From contig NZ_JASNNW010000005.1 of the NCBI RefSeq assembly GCF_030165005.1, positions 17,807 to 81,806 on the forward strand: 64,000 nt of DNA, written 5' to 3'. Within the stretch, counting starts at the first letter, position 1, and each line of letters opens with the position of its first letter. The translations under genes were made by a program, and so were the position numbers. Under the pieces are notes generated by a model that worked only from the letters and a program-made list of their open reading frames with translations, did not search any database and was not told the DNA's origin. The stretch comes from Blastococcus capsensis. GTDB taxonomy: Bacteria; Actinomycetota; Actinomycetes; Mycobacteriales; Geodermatophilaceae. Below are positions 26,510 through 36,262 of this stretch, in pieces.

Positions 26510-27085
26510 TCAGTCGCTGCCCGGATGACGAGCGCCGGCTCGCCAGGCACGGGCTCGGGTCAGAACCTCCCCGATGGCGTCACTCTTGGCATCGGCGTAG
26601 GCGTTCATGTCGCGCCACTGCTGGCGGGCGAGTCGCCGCTTCTCCACGGCGTAGTACTCGCGGTCGGCGGCGTCGACGCGTAGCCAGTCCCGCAGGTCGA
26701 GGTAGTCGCGAATCGCAGGAGCCCCGGGTTCGTACACGTGCAGGTGCACGTCCCGGTCCGGCGTCCGGAGCATCCGGTGCTCCGGTTCACGGACCCGGAG
26801 CGCGAAGCCGACCGACTTCAGCGCGGGCACGTACGCCGCCTCGTCGTCGACCCGGGCCACCGTGAGCAGCACGTCGACGATCGGCTTGGCCGCCAGCCCC
26901 GGTACAGCGGTGGACCCGATGTGCTCCACGGCGATAGCGTGCTCTCCGAGGGCCTGACGGACACGCCCGGCGACGTGGTGCATGCGCGTCGGCCACCGCT
27001 CGTCGTAGTCCACCACCGTGATGGCGACCGGCTCACGCCCACCGATGAGGACGCGGTCCAGATGCGCGTCGCGGTCCTCGTCCAC
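26510..27085 (-). CDS. GrpB family protein (UPF0157, nucleotidyltransferase-like)
   Basis: 191 residues. The family belongs to the nucleotidyltransferase-like fold; members have been linked to dephospho-CoA metabolism, but function is not settled for most. Seen here are VEHIGSTAVPGLAAKPIVD, the family hallmark with the GST loop and Asp pair, and VHLHVYEPG. The start is placed at GTG 27085, where GGAGG lies 8 bases upstream on this strand. The frame is open further, but that would run into the divergent antitoxin gene, only 60 bases away. Confidence 0.82.
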   Translation of the reverse strand: MDEDRDAHLDRVLIGGREPVAITVVDYDERWPTRMHHVAGRVRQALGEHAIAVEHIGSTAVPGLAAKPIVDVLLTVARVDDEAAYVPALKSVGFALRVREPEHRMLRTPDRDVHLHVYEPGAPAIRDYLDLRDWLRVDAADREYYAVEKRRLARQQWRDMNAYADAKSDAIGEVLTRARAWRAGARHPGSD

Positions 27086-27144
27086 TTCCGCAGCCTCCCA
27101 GATCGTCTCTGGCGGTGTCTTACACCAGGTGAGACGATGTCGGA

Positions 27145-27378
27145 ATGGCTGCAACGATCACCTTCCGCCCGGACGAGGACACCGCACGGGCGCTCGAGAT
27201 CCTGACCGGGGACGGGACCTCGGTCTCCACGGCCGTCCGTTCTGCGCTGCTGGCAGCAGCCCGGCAGCGAGCCCGAGCCGACCTGCGGCAGGAGGCCGAG
27301 CAGTTGGCCGCTGATGAGCAGGACCTGGCCGAGGCGGCGCAGGTGCTCCGGGACATGGAGACCTTGCGTGCGTGGTGA
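27145..27378 (+). CDS. Antitoxin of a MazEF/PemIK-type pair
   Basis: 77 residues. The N-terminus TITFRPDEDTARALEIL followed by GTSVSTAVRSALLAAA reads as a ribbon-helix-helix DNA-binding domain. The remainder is a charged helix (Arg/Glu/Asp/Ala-rich) suited to wrapping the toxin. It overlaps the downstream toxin by 11 bp, a normal arrangement that couples antitoxin and toxin translation. It probably represses its own promoter in the 60-bp gap shared with the grpB-like gene. Confidence 0.8.
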   Translation: MAATITFRPDEDTARALEILTGDGTSVSTAVRSALLAAARQRARADLRQEAEQLAADEQDLAEAAQVLRDMETLRAW

Positions 27379-27679
27379 GGTCTTCCGGCTACGCGCTCCA
27401 CGCAAGGCCCGCGGCCACGAGCAGGCCGGCTCCCGATACGCGGTCGTGGTGCAGTCCGACCAGCTACCGCTGTCCACCTGGATGGTGGCGCCCACCTCGA
27501 CCTCCGCTCGCCCAGCGACCTTCCGGCCCGAGGTCGAGATCGCCGGCCGGCCGACCCGTGTGCTCGCCGAACAGACCGCGGCCACCGATCCCACCCGGCT
27601 CGGCGACAGCGCCGGACACCTGACGTTCGACGAGCTCCGCCGCGTCGATGCAGCCCTGCGCCTCGTGCTCGACCTCTGA
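27368..27679 (+). CDS. MazF/PemK-family endoribonuclease toxin
   Basis: 103 residues starting at GTG 27368 within the antitoxin gene. The N-terminus RGEVFRL, the strand YAVVVQSDQ, the VAPTSTSARPA segment with the Thr/Ser of the active site, and AEQTAATDPTRLG match the MazF/PemK beta-barrel RNase that cleaves mRNA. Length is typical. A hairpin-capable GC-rich stretch follows (GCACGGT/ACCGTGC near 27744), possibly a terminator. Confidence 0.83.
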   Translation: MRGEVFRLRAPRKARGHEQAGSRYAVVVQSDQLPLSTWMVAPTSTSARPATFRPEVEIAGRPTRVLAEQTAATDPTRLGDSAGHLTFDELRRVDAALRLVLDL

Positions 27680-27838
27680 GTTCTCTCGGGCTCGACGCAC
27701 CACCACCAGGCCCGACGGGCGATGATCTCCCCGGCCGAGGGGCGGCACGGTGCGCGGTCCCGACCGTGCGCGGAGAAACGCGCGCCTCCGCAGGAGCCGT
27801 GCCACACCTCCAGCAGCTGACCGGCTGTTCGGGTCGCG

Positions 27839-27844
27839 CAGAAT
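27839..27844 (+). promoter_or_regulatory. -10-like box CAGAAT of a leaderless GNAT gene
   Basis: CAGAAT ends 7 bases before the GTG at 27852, with no ribosome site. An ATG at 27843 overlaps the box. Confidence 0.4.
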
Positions 27845-27851
27845 GTGCGAC

Positions 27852-28286
27852 GTGCCCAACCCTTCCGCGCAGGTCGCCACCGCCGACGACTGGCCGGAGG
27901 CCGCGGCCCTGCGCACCCGGGTGTTCGTCGAGGAGCAGGGCGTCCCGCCCGAGATCGAGCAGGACGACGCCGACGCGACCGCCGTCCACGTGCTCAGCCG
28001 GGACGACGCGGGCTGCGTGGTCGCGACCGGGCGGCTGCTGCTCGACGGGACCACGGCGCGAATCGGCCGGATGGCCGCCGACGCCGGCGTCCGCGGCCGA
28101 GGACACGGCGCCGCGGTGCTCGCGGAACTGCACCGGCAGGCCATCGCCCGGGGCGCCACCGAGGTGGAGCTGCACGCCCAGCTGCCGGCCCGCCGCTTCT
28201 ACGAGCGGGAGGGCTACACGGCCGTCGGCGAGGTGTACGAGGAGGCCGGTATCGCCCACATCACGATGCGGCGCGCGCTGCCCTGA
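27852..28286 (+). CDS. GNAT N-acetyltransferase
   Basis: 144-residue single-domain acetyltransferase of the ElaA-like group, using acetyl-CoA to acetylate an unknown amine. RTRVFVEEQGVPPEIEQDDAD is characteristic of the subfamily (broken here after the first 20 residues: it continues ATAVHVLS). The acetyl-CoA loop reads GRGHGAAVL, and the C-terminal PARRFYEREGY carries the usual Tyr. The GTG start follows a leaderless-type -10 box. It lies alone between the toxin gene and dnaE. Confidence 0.83.
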   Translation: MPNPSAQVATADDWPEAAALRTRVFVEEQGVPPEIEQDDADATAVHVLSRDDAGCVVATGRLLLDGTTARIGRMAADAGVRGRGHGAAVLAELHRQAIARGATEVELHAQLPARRFYEREGYTAVGEVYEEAGIAHITMRRALP

Positions 28287-28496
28287 GGCGCTCCCGGGGC
28301 CGGTGTGACCGATCGGTCCGGATGTGAGCAGACACGTCGTGTCAGACCCTCGGCGTAGAACCGAACCAGTGCGAGGATCGTCCCACCGGCCCGCCGGTGC
28401 CTGCCGCCCCTCGCACGCACCGCCGGTCTTCCCCGCCGGTCGCCCGCCGCGTGACGCCGGCCGGGCACGCACGACCCGTGAGGAGCCAGACCCGCT

Positions 28497-31400
28497 GTGA
28501 GCAGCCCGTCCGATTCGTTCGTGCACCTGCACGTGCACACCGAGTACTCGATGCTCGACGGCGCGGCGAAGCTGCCGGAGGTCACCAAGGCCGCGGCCGA
28601 GCAGGGCATGCCGGCGCTGGCCATGACCGACCACGGCAACGTCTTCGGCGCCTACGACTTCTACAAGCAGGCGGGCGCCGCCGGTGTGAAGCCGATCATC
28701 GGCATGGAGGGCTACTACACCCCCGGATCGCGCTTCGACCGCGCGCCGTTCGATTTCGGCGACAACCTCATCGACGAGGAGGGTGACGGCGGCTCCAACC
28801 GGGGCAAGGCCGCCTACACCCACATGACCCTGCTGGCCCGCACCACCGAGGGGATGCACAACCTCTTCCGCATCTCCTCGCTCGCCAGCCTCGAGGGGCA
28901 GTACCGCAAGCCGCGGTTCGACCGCGACCTGCTGGAGCGCTACGGCAAGGGCCTGATCGCCACCACCGGCTGCCCGTCGGGCGAGGTGAACATGTGGCTG
29001 CGCGCCGGCAAGGAGGACAAGGCGCGCCAGGCGGCCGCCGACTTCCAGGACATCTTCGGGCGCGAGAATTTCTACGCCGAGCTGATGGACCACGGGCTGT
29101 CCATCGAGAAGAAGACCCGCCCGGCCCTGCTGGCGATCGCCAAGGACCTCGGCATCCCGCTGCTGGCCACCAACGACCTGCACTACACGCACAAGGAGGA
29201 CGCCGAGGCCCACGACGCCCTGCTGTGCATCCAGACGGGGTCGCGGCTCAACGAGCCCAACCGCTTCAAGTTCAACGGTGACGGCTACTACCTGAAGTCC
29301 GCCGCGGAGATGCGCGCGTTGTTCACCGGCGACCTCCGCGAGGCCTGCGACAACACCCTGCTGGTCGCCGAGCAGTGCGAGGTGAGCTTCACCGAGGGCG
29401 CCGACCTGATGCCCCGCTTCCCCCTGCCGCCGGGGGAGGACGAGACCTCCTGGTTCGTCAAGGAGGTCGAGCGCGGCCTGCACAAGCGCTACCCGGGTGG
29501 CATCCCCGACCACGTGCGCAAGCAGGCCGACTACGAGGTCGGGATCATCACCCAGATGGGCTTCCCGGGGTACTTCCTCGTGGTCGCCGACTTCATCAAC
29601 TGGGCCAAGGACAACGGCATCCGCGTCGGTCCCGGCCGTGGCTCGGCGGCTGGCTCGCTGGCCGCCTACGCCATGGGCATCACCGACCTCGACCCGCTGC
29701 AGCACGGGCTGATCTTCGAGCGGTTCCTCAACCCCGAGCGCGTCTCCATGCCCGACGTCGACATCGACTTCGACGACCGCCGGCGCGGGGAGGTCATCCA
29801 GTACGTCTCGAAGAAGTACGGCGAGGAGCGGGTCAGCCAGATCGTCACCTACGGGACGATCAAGGCCAAGGCCGCGATCAAGGACGCCGCTCGCGTGCTG
29901 GACCGGCCGTACTCGGTGGGCGACGAGCTGACCAAGCTCATGCCGCCGGACGTGATGGGCAAGGGCATCCCGCTCTCGGGTGTCTTCGACCCGGCCCACC
30001 CGCGCTACAAGGAGGCCACGGAGTTCCGCGCTCGCTACGAGTCCGACCCCGGCGCGGCCGAAGTCGTCGACCAGGCCCGCAAGCTCGAGGGGCTGAAGCG
30101 CCAGTGGGGCGTGCACGCCGCCGGCGTCATCATCGGCCGGTACCCGCTGATCGACTCGATCCCGATCATGCGGCGCGAGGCCGACGGGGCGGTCATCACG
30201 CAGTTCGACTACCCGACCTGCGAGACGCTCGGCCTGCTGAAGATGGACTTCCTGGGGCTGCGCAACCTCACGGTCATCGACGACGCGCTGCGCAACATCG
30301 TGATCAACGGCAAGGAGCCGGTCGACCTCGACGAGATCAGCAAGAACCTCACCGACCCGAACACCTACGCGCTGCTCTCCCGCGGCGACACCCTCGGGGT
30401 CTTCCAGTTCGACGGCGGGCCGATGCGGTCGCTGCTGCGGCTCATGCGGCCGGACAACTTCGAGGACATCTCGGCCGTCGGCGCGCTCTACCGCCCCGGC
30501 CCGATGGGCGCGAACTCGCACACCAACTACGCGCTGCGCAAGAACGGCCAGCAGGAGATCACGCCGATCCACCCGGAGCTGGCCGAGCCGCTGGAGGAGA
30601 TCCTCGGCCAGACCTACGGCCTGATCGTCTACCAGGAGCAGGTCATGGCGATCGCGCAGAAGGTCGCCGGGTACTCGCTCGGCAAGGCCGACCTGCTGCG
30701 CCGCGCGATGGGCAAGAAGAAGAAGTCCGTCCTGGACGCCGAGTTCGTCGGCTTCGAGGCGGGGATGAAGGCCAACGGCTTCTCCGGCGCCGCGATCAAG
30801 ACGCTGTGGGACATCCTCGTCCCGTTCGCCGACTACGCGTTCAACAAGGCCCACTCGGCCGCCTACGGCCTCGTGTCGTACTGGACGGCCTACCTCAAGG
30901 CGAACTACCCGGCCGAGTACATGGCCGGGCTGCTCACCAGCGTCCAGGACGACAAGGACCGCCGGCCGGTCTACCTGGCCGAGTGCCGCCGGATGGGCAT
31001 CAAGGTCCTCCCGCCGGACGTCAACGAGTCCTCCTGGGACTTCACCGCCGTCGGCACCGACATCCGCTTCGGCCTGGCCTCGGTGCGCAACGTCGGCACC
31101 AACGTCGTCGAGTCGATCGTCCGGGCCCGCGAGGAGAAGGGCGCGTTCAAGGACTTCGCCGACTTCATGCGCAAGATCGACACGGTGGCCTGCAACAAGA
31201 AGGTCATCGAGTCCCTGGCCAAGGCCGGCGCCTTCGACTCGCTCGGCCACTCGCGCCAGGGCGTCGTCGCGATCCACGCGCAGGCCGTCGACTCCGCCAT
31301 GGGCCTCAAGCGCAAGGAGGCCGAGGGTCAGTTCGACCTCTTCGGCAGCTTCGGCGAGGGCGACGCGGCCGACGACCCCTTCGGCAGCGCGCTGGACATC

Positions 31401-32057
31401 ACGATCCCCACCGCCGACTGGTCCAAGAGCGAGCGGCTGATGTTCGAGCGCGACATGCTCGGCCTCTACGTCTCCGACCACCCGCTGCACGGGGTGGAGC
31501 ACGTGCTCGCGGCCAACGCCGACACCCCGATCGCCGAGATCAACGCCGGCGGCGTCGAGGACGGCGCCAACGTCACCATCGCCGGCATCCTCACCGCCGT
31601 CTCACCGCGCACGAACAAGCAGGGCGCGCCGTGGGCGATCGCCACGCTGGAGGACCTCGAGTCCGGCATCGAGGTGCTGTTCTTCCCCAAGACCTGGGCC
31701 GAGGTCTCGGAGAAGGTCGTCCGTGACCAGATCATCGTGGTGAAGGGCCGGATCAGCCGGCGGGACGACCAGCCCTCGCTGTTCGGCTCCGAGGTCACCA
31801 TCCCGGAGTTGACCGACGGGCCGCGCGGCCCGGTGCTCGTCTCCATGGCGGCGGCGCGCTGCACCCCGCCGGTGGTCGAGCGGCTCCGAGAGGTGCTGGG
31901 CAGTCATCCGGGCACCACTGAGGTCCAGCTGAAGCTGGTCAACGGCAGCCGGGAGACCGTGCTCCGCCTCGACCAGGGGCTGCGAGTGCGCCCCAGCACG
32001 GCCCTGATGGGGGACATCAAGGCACTGCTCGGCCCGACCAGCGTGGCCCTGCTCTGA
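28497..32057 (+). CDS. dnaE: DnaE, DNA polymerase III alpha subunit
   Basis: Main replicative polymerase, 1,186 residues, as in mycobacterial DnaE1. The N-terminal PHP proofreading domain shows HLHVH (10-14) and TDHGN (44-48), which in actinobacteria supply the 3'-5' exonuclease. The family-C active-site aspartates lie in PDVDIDF (about 419-425). The fingers and beta-clamp region and the C-terminal OB fold (ANVTIAGILTAVSPRTNKQG, about 1022-1041) follow. The GTG start has GAGGAG 9 bases upstream. A hairpin follows the stop. The 210 bases before it hold no gene. Confidence 0.97.
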   Translation: MSSPSDSFVHLHVHTEYSMLDGAAKLPEVTKAAAEQGMPALAMTDHGNVFGAYDFYKQAGAAGVKPIIGMEGYYTPGSRFDRAPFDFGDNLIDEEGDGGSNRGKAAYTHMTLLARTTEGMHNLFRISSLASLEGQYRKPRFDRDLLERYGKGLIATTGCPSGEVNMWLRAGKEDKARQAAADFQDIFGRENFYAELMDHGLSIEKKTRPALLAIAKDLGIPLLATNDLHYTHKEDAEAHDALLCIQTGSRLNEPNRFKFNGDGYYLKSAAEMRALFTGDLREACDNTLLVAEQCEVSFTEGADLMPRFPLPPGEDETSWFVKEVERGLHKRYPGGIPDHVRKQADYEVGIITQMGFPGYFLVVADFINWAKDNGIRVGPGRGSAAGSLAAYAMGITDLDPLQHGLIFERFLNPERVSMPDVDIDFDDRRRGEVIQYVSKKYGEERVSQIVTYGTIKAKAAIKDAARVLDRPYSVGDELTKLMPPDVMGKGIPLSGVFDPAHPRYKEATEFRARYESDPGAAEVVDQARKLEGLKRQWGVHAAGVIIGRYPLIDSIPIMRREADGAVITQFDYPTCETLGLLKMDFLGLRNLTVIDDALRNIVINGKEPVDLDEISKNLTDPNTYALLSRGDTLGVFQFDGGPMRSLLRLMRPDNFEDISAVGALYRPGPMGANSHTNYALRKNGQQEITPIHPELAEPLEEILGQTYGLIVYQEQVMAIAQKVAGYSLGKADLLRRAMGKKKKSVLDAEFVGFEAGMKANGFSGAAIKTLWDILVPFADYAFNKAHSAAYGLVSYWTAYLKANYPAEYMAGLLTSVQDDKDRRPVYLAECRRMGIKVLPPDVNESSWDFTAVGTDIRFGLASVRNVGTNVVESIVRAREEKGAFKDFADFMRKIDTVACNKKVIESLAKAGAFDSLGHSRQGVVAIHAQAVDSAMGLKRKEAEGQFDLFGSFGEGDAADDPFGSALDITIPTADWSKSERLMFERDMLGLYVSDHPLHGVEHVLAANADTPIAEINAGGVEDGANVTIAGILTAVSPRTNKQGAPWAIATLEDLESGIEVLFFPKTWAEVSEKVVRDQIIVVKGRISRRDDQPSLFGSEVTIPELTDGPRGPVLVSMAAARCTPPVVERLREVLGSHPGTTEVQLKLVNGSRETVLRLDQGLRVRPSTALMGDIKALLGPTSVALL

Positions 32058-32091
32058 CCTCGCGTCCCCTGGCGGTCGACGGGGGGCGAGG
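32058..32091 (+). terminator. Hairpin directly after dnaE
   Basis: CCTCGC at the stop codon pairs with GCGAGG (32086-32091), with an additional inner CCCC/GGGG pairing. It is likely the end of the dnaE transcript; there is no T-run. Confidence 0.5.
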
Positions 32092-32127
32092 ACCGCGGTA
32101 CCCGTGCGTGCGTTGTTCACTGGACGC

Positions 32128-32721
32128 GTGAGCACTCCACCGCTGCCCGCCCACCTGCTCTCCGGGGTGCCCGCGCACGCCTACTGGCGGGGGTGGCCGG
32201 AGGTGCAGCAGGACCTCCGCGCCGGGCGCGGAGTGCTCCTCGGCACGGTGCTCGCCGGTCTCGCCGCCGGCGTCCTGTGGTGGCTGCTCGCCCCGCGCGC
32301 GGACTACCGGGTGACCGAGGCCGGCCCGGTGCCCATCGGCACGCCGACGGGGGAGCTGCAGGTCGGCGACGACGCGGTACTGCTCTTCGTGCTCCTCGGG
32401 TTCGGCCTCCTGGCCGGGGCGGCGGCCTGGCGGGTCCGCCGCGGTCGTGGCGTCGGCATGCTGCTCGTGCTGGCGGTCGGCACCTCGCTGGGCGCCGTGG
32501 TGGCGTGGCAGACCGGGGAGCTGCTGGGCGCGGCGCCCACCGAAGCGCAGTTGACCGAACTCGGCGCGCGGGTGACCACGGGGCTGGGCCTGGGCTCGCT
32601 GCCCGTGCTGGCGGCCGCGCCCTTCGCTGCGCTGCTGGCCTACCTGGCCGGCGCGCTGGTGTCGGCCGACGACGCCCTGGGCCGGCACGGCCGCGACGAC
32701 AGCCGGTCTCCGGCCGGCTGA
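32128..32721 (+). CDS. DUF2567-like membrane protein
   Basis: 197 residues with four hydrophobic segments: about 40-58 (GTVLAGLAAGVLWWLLAPR), 88-104, 115-130 and 160-182. The WWLLAPRADYRV segment and overall layout match actinobacterial DUF2567 membrane proteins of unknown role. The GTG at 32128 is used; GTG 32104 would add 8 residues. It stands between dnaE and the acyl-CoA ligase operon with its own strand context and no recognisable partner. Confidence 0.68.
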   Translation: MSTPPLPAHLLSGVPAHAYWRGWPEVQQDLRAGRGVLLGTVLAGLAAGVLWWLLAPRADYRVTEAGPVPIGTPTGELQVGDDAVLLFVLLGFGLLAGAAAWRVRRGRGVGMLLVLAVGTSLGAVVAWQTGELLGAAPTEAQLTELGARVTTGLGLGSLPVLAAAPFAALLAYLAGALVSADDALGRHGRDDSRSPAG

Positions 32722-32899
32722 GGCCCGCGCCTGTCCACCACCCGTTCTCGCCGGGCGACCGGTGTGCGTGGTGCACAAAGCGCTCGGCGAAGTTGGTCCA
32801 CCACGGACGTGGGCACGCCGCCCCGCCTGTTCCTAGTGTCGTGCCTCACAGGATCTGCATGGTGTGGATCACAGGGGCACGTTCGAGGAGTCGGCAGCC

Positions 32900-34366
32900 A
32901 TGGCCTTCGGTTACCTGCCCTGGGAGCATCTCGGGAGGTCCGGCGCGGCGTCGTGCGTCCGCGACGAGCAGGCTGAGCTGACCTACGCGGAGTTCGATGC
33001 CCGAATCGCCGCTCTCGCGGCGCTGCTCACCGAACGCGGGTTCGGCCGGGGTGACGTGCTGGCCATCATGCTGCCCAATCGCGTCGAGCTGCTCGTGGCG
33101 CTCTTCGCCGCCTGGCGGCTGGGGGGCGCGGCCACGCCGGTGAACCCGGTGTTCACCGCCAGTGAGGCCGATCACCAGATCACCGACTCCGGCGCGACCC
33201 TGGTCGTCAACCTCGGCCCGGACGCCCCCTCCGGCGGGCAGCCCGCCATCCACGTGGAGGACATGCCCGTCGGCGGCGTCGGGACGCCGGTTCCGCCGGT
33301 CCTCCTGCAGCCCGACGACCTGGCGCTGCTGATCTACACCAGCGGGTCCACGGGGCGGCCCAAGGGCGTCATGCTCGACCACGCCAACGTGGAGGCGATG
33401 TCGGGCACCATGGCGGCGCATTTCTCGCTGACCGAGCGCGACCACTGCCTGCTCGTCCTGCCTCTGTTCCACGCCAACGCGCTCATGGTGAGCGCGCTGG
33501 CCACCATCCGGGTGGGTGGGCAGCTCAGCATCGTCGGCAGCTTCTCCGCCAGCCGGTTCTTCGACCACGTCGAGAGACTCCGCCCCACCTACTTCTCGGC
33601 CGTGCCGACGATCTACGCGTTGCTGGCGTCCCTTCCCGAGGACGTCCGGCCGGACACGTCCTCCCTCCGGTTCGTCGTCTGCGGTGCCGCCCCGGTCTCC
33701 GCGGAGCTCCTGGCCCGCAGCGAGGAGCGGTTCGGCTTCACCATGGTGGAGGGCTACGGGTTGACCGAGGGCACGTGTGCCTCGGCGTGCAACCCGGTCG
33801 ACGGCGTCCGCAAGCTCGGCACCGTCGGGCCCGCGCTGCCGGGGCAGCGGATCGCGATCGTGCGGGAGGACGGATCCCTCGCCGGCACGGGGGAGATCGG
33901 GGAGGTCGTCATCTCCGGTCCGACCGTCATGCGGGGGTACTTCGGCAAGCCCGAGGCCACCGCCGAGACGCTGGTGGACGGCTGGCTGCGGACCGGCGAC
34001 GTCGGCCGGCTCGACGAGGACGGCTACCTCACGATCGTCGACCGCGTGAAGGACATGATCATCCGCGGCGGGGAGAACATCTATCCCAAGGAGATCGAGG
34101 CCGTGCTCACGGCGGTGCCCGGCGTCCTCGAGGCCGCCGTCGTCGGACGTCCGGACGACGTCCTGGGGGAGTCGCCCGTGGCGTACGTGAGCCTCTACCC
34201 GGACGCCCGGATCGGGGAGGACGAACTGCTCGAGCACTGCCGGCGCCATCTCACCCGGGTGAAGGTGCCGGAGCGCATCGAGATCCTCGACGGCCTCCCC
34301 AAGAACCCGGTCGGCAAGACCGACAAACCGAGCCTCCGGCGAGCGCTGCAACCGCAACCCGTCTAG
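32900..34366 (+). CDS. Long-chain acyl-CoA synthetase / adenylate-forming ligase
   Basis: 488-residue class I adenylate-forming enzyme that activates a carboxylic acid through an acyl-AMP to a CoA thioester. The P-loop-like AMP motif YTSGSTGRPKG is at 146-156, VEGYGLTEG forms the A5 motif, GWLRTGDVGRLDEDGYL contains the ribose-binding Asp, and the C-terminal lysine lies in NPVGKTDK. The ATG at 32900 has GAGGAG about 9 bases upstream. It is the first gene of a probable four-gene unit running to the PucR-type regulator. The acid substrate is unknown; the neighbouring membrane protein suggests a lipid. Confidence 0.88.
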   Translation: MAFGYLPWEHLGRSGAASCVRDEQAELTYAEFDARIAALAALLTERGFGRGDVLAIMLPNRVELLVALFAAWRLGGAATPVNPVFTASEADHQITDSGATLVVNLGPDAPSGGQPAIHVEDMPVGGVGTPVPPVLLQPDDLALLIYTSGSTGRPKGVMLDHANVEAMSGTMAAHFSLTERDHCLLVLPLFHANALMVSALATIRVGGQLSIVGSFSASRFFDHVERLRPTYFSAVPTIYALLASLPEDVRPDTSSLRFVVCGAAPVSAELLARSEERFGFTMVEGYGLTEGTCASACNPVDGVRKLGTVGPALPGQRIAIVREDGSLAGTGEIGEVVISGPTVMRGYFGKPEATAETLVDGWLRTGDVGRLDEDGYLTIVDRVKDMIIRGGENIYPKEIEAVLTAVPGVLEAAVVGRPDDVLGESPVAYVSLYPDARIGEDELLEHCRRHLTRVKVPERIEILDGLPKNPVGKTDKPSLRRALQPQPV

Positions 34367-34453
34367 CCGGCACCGCAGTCCCGACCGCACCAGCAGTTCC
34401 CGCTGCACGAGCGCCCTCGTGCTGATCATCCCTGCCCGAACGAAGGAGCACTC

Positions 34454-36262
34454 GTGGGATTCAAGACCGCAGACATGCCGCCGGTGGACCCGGCCCAGTT
34501 CGAGTCGATGCCCTTCATGGATCGCATGCGGATGCTCGCGACCCACTGGTGCGAGTACGGCTTCGGCGGCCCGAAGACCAACCACATGCTCTACGTCTAC
34601 AAGCTGATCTTCTACGTGGTCGGCGGCGTCGCCGTCGTGGCCCTCACCACGCCCGGTCTCGGTGGCATCGGGAACTTCGCCTCCTGGTGGGGCGAGCTGA
34701 TCGTCTACCAGAAGCTGATCGTCTGGACCGTGCTGTTCGAGATCACCGGCTGGGCGTCGTCTTCGGGGCCGCTGGCGTTCAAGTTCAAGCCGTTCATCGG
34801 CGGCTTCCTGTACTGGACGCGGCGCAACACCCTGCGCCTGCCCCCGTGGCCGGGCAAGGTGCCGTTCACCAAGGGCGACCACCGCACCACGTTCGACGTC
34901 GTCCTCTACTGCAGCATCCTGGCCACGCTGGCGTTCCTGCTGCTCACCCCGGGATTCGAGTCGTCCGCCGTGCCGGGCAGCGACGCCGGGCTGCTCCCGC
35001 AGTGGGGGCTGCTCGCCTACGTGGCGCTGATCATCGTCATGGGCCTGCGCGACCGGGTCGTCTTCCTGGCGGCGCGGTCGGAGCAGTACGTCGCCGTGCT
35101 GTTCTTCTTCGGCGTCCTGAGCACCCAGGTCGACATGGTCCTCGCCGCCAAGATCGCCGTGGTGACCATCTGGATGGGTGCCGGCATCTCGAAGTTCGGC
35201 CACCACTTCACCAACGTCGTCCCGCCGATGATGAGCAACACCCCGTGGCTGACGTCGCTGAAGTTCAAGCGGGCTCTCTACCGCGACTACCCGAACGACC
35301 TGCGGCCCTCGAAGATCGCCTGGGCCTTCGCCCACATCGGCGGCACCGTCGTCGAACTCGTGCTGCCGTTGGTGCTGCTGTTCTCGACCGACTCGACGAT
35401 CACCTGGCTGGCGATCGTGGGCATGGTGGTGTTCCACATCTTCATCACCTCCACCTTCCCGCTCGCGGTGCCGCTGGAGTGGAACGTCTTCTTCATGTTC
35501 GCCCCCGTCTGGCTCTTCGCCGGCTTCCCCGCCTCCGAGGGCTACGGCGTCGGCGACATCAGCTCGCCGTGGCTGCTCGTCGCCATCCTCGCCGTCTTCG
35601 TCGCCTTCCCGATCCTGGGCAACCTGCGGCCCGACCTGGTCTCGTTCCTGCCGTCGATGCGGCAGTACGCCGGCAACTGGGCCTCGGCGACCTGGGCGTT
35701 CCGTGGTGACGAGGCCGAGGACAAGCTGAACAAGCACCTGGTCAAGTACAACCCCAACCAGGTCGACCAGCTCTCCGGTGCGTTCGGCAAGGAGATCGCC
35801 GAGATCTTCATGCAGAAGGCGATGGCCTGGCGGACCATGCACAGCCAGGGCCGCGGCCTGATGTCGCTGATGATGCGGCACCTCGACCGCCTGGAGAACT
35901 ACCGCATCCGGGAGGGCGAGTTCGTCTGCACCACGCTGGTCGGCTGGCAGTTCGGTGACGCCCACCTGCACAACGAGCAGACGATCACCGCCGTGCAGAA
36001 GCGCTGCGCGTTCGAGCCGGGCGAGTGCATCGTCGTGTGGGTCGAATCCCAGCCGATCCACCGCTCGACCCAGGAGTACAAGGTCATCGACGCGGCGCTC
36101 GGCGTCGTGGAGCGGGGCTACTGGAACGTGGCGGAGGCCGTGGCCGAGCAGCCCTGGCTGCCCAACGGGCCCATCCCGCACACCGTCACGTGGCGCAGCC
36201 CCGGCTACACGCCAGCCGGGGAGCACCCGCACCCGGCGGTCCGTGCCAGTGTGAGTGCATGA
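34454..36262 (+). CDS. DUF3556 transmembrane protein
   Basis: 602 residues, matching actinobacterial DUF3556 membrane proteins of unknown function. About eight hydrophobic segments span residues 48-400. Motifs include GAGISKFGHHFTNVVPPMMS and PLEWNVFFMFAPVWLF; the SK..HHF element recalls the HTTM/gamma-carboxylase-like membrane fold, but this is only a suggestion. The last 170 residues are soluble and begin with a helix (FRGDEAEDKLNKHLVKYNP), later reading GDAHLHNEQTI. The GTG start has AAGGAG 6 bases upstream. Its stop overlaps the start of the FAD oxidoreductase, so both are coupled. Confidence 0.75.
   Translation: MGFKTADMPPVDPAQFESMPFMDRMRMLATHWCEYGFGGPKTNHMLYVYKLIFYVVGGVAVVALTTPGLGGIGNFASWWGELIVYQKLIVWTVLFEITGWASSSGPLAFKFKPFIGGFLYWTRRNTLRLPPWPGKVPFTKGDHRTTFDVVLYCSILATLAFLLLTPGFESSAVPGSDAGLLPQWGLLAYVALIIVMGLRDRVVFLAARSEQYVAVLFFFGVLSTQVDMVLAAKIAVVTIWMGAGISKFGHHFTNVVPPMMSNTPWLTSLKFKRALYRDYPNDLRPSKIAWAFAHIGGTVVELVLPLVLLFSTDSTITWLAIVGMVVFHIFITSTFPLAVPLEWNVFFMFAPVWLFAGFPASEGYGVGDISSPWLLVAILAVFVAFPILGNLRPDLVSFLPSMRQYAGNWASATWAFRGDEAEDKLNKHLVKYNPNQVDQLSGAFGKEIAEIFMQKAMAWRTMHSQGRGLMSLMMRHLDRLENYRIREGEFVCTTLVGWQFGDAHLHNEQTITAVQKRCAFEPGECIVVWVESQPIHRSTQEYKVIDAALGVVERGYWNVAEAVAEQPWLPNGPIPHTVTWRSPGYTPAGEHPHPAVRASVSA

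Noticed and set aside
27120..31502. Very long open frame on the minus strand opposite dnaE
   Set aside because: It mirrors the high third-position GC of dnaE, has no family motif and overlaps a fully conserved polymerase gene.
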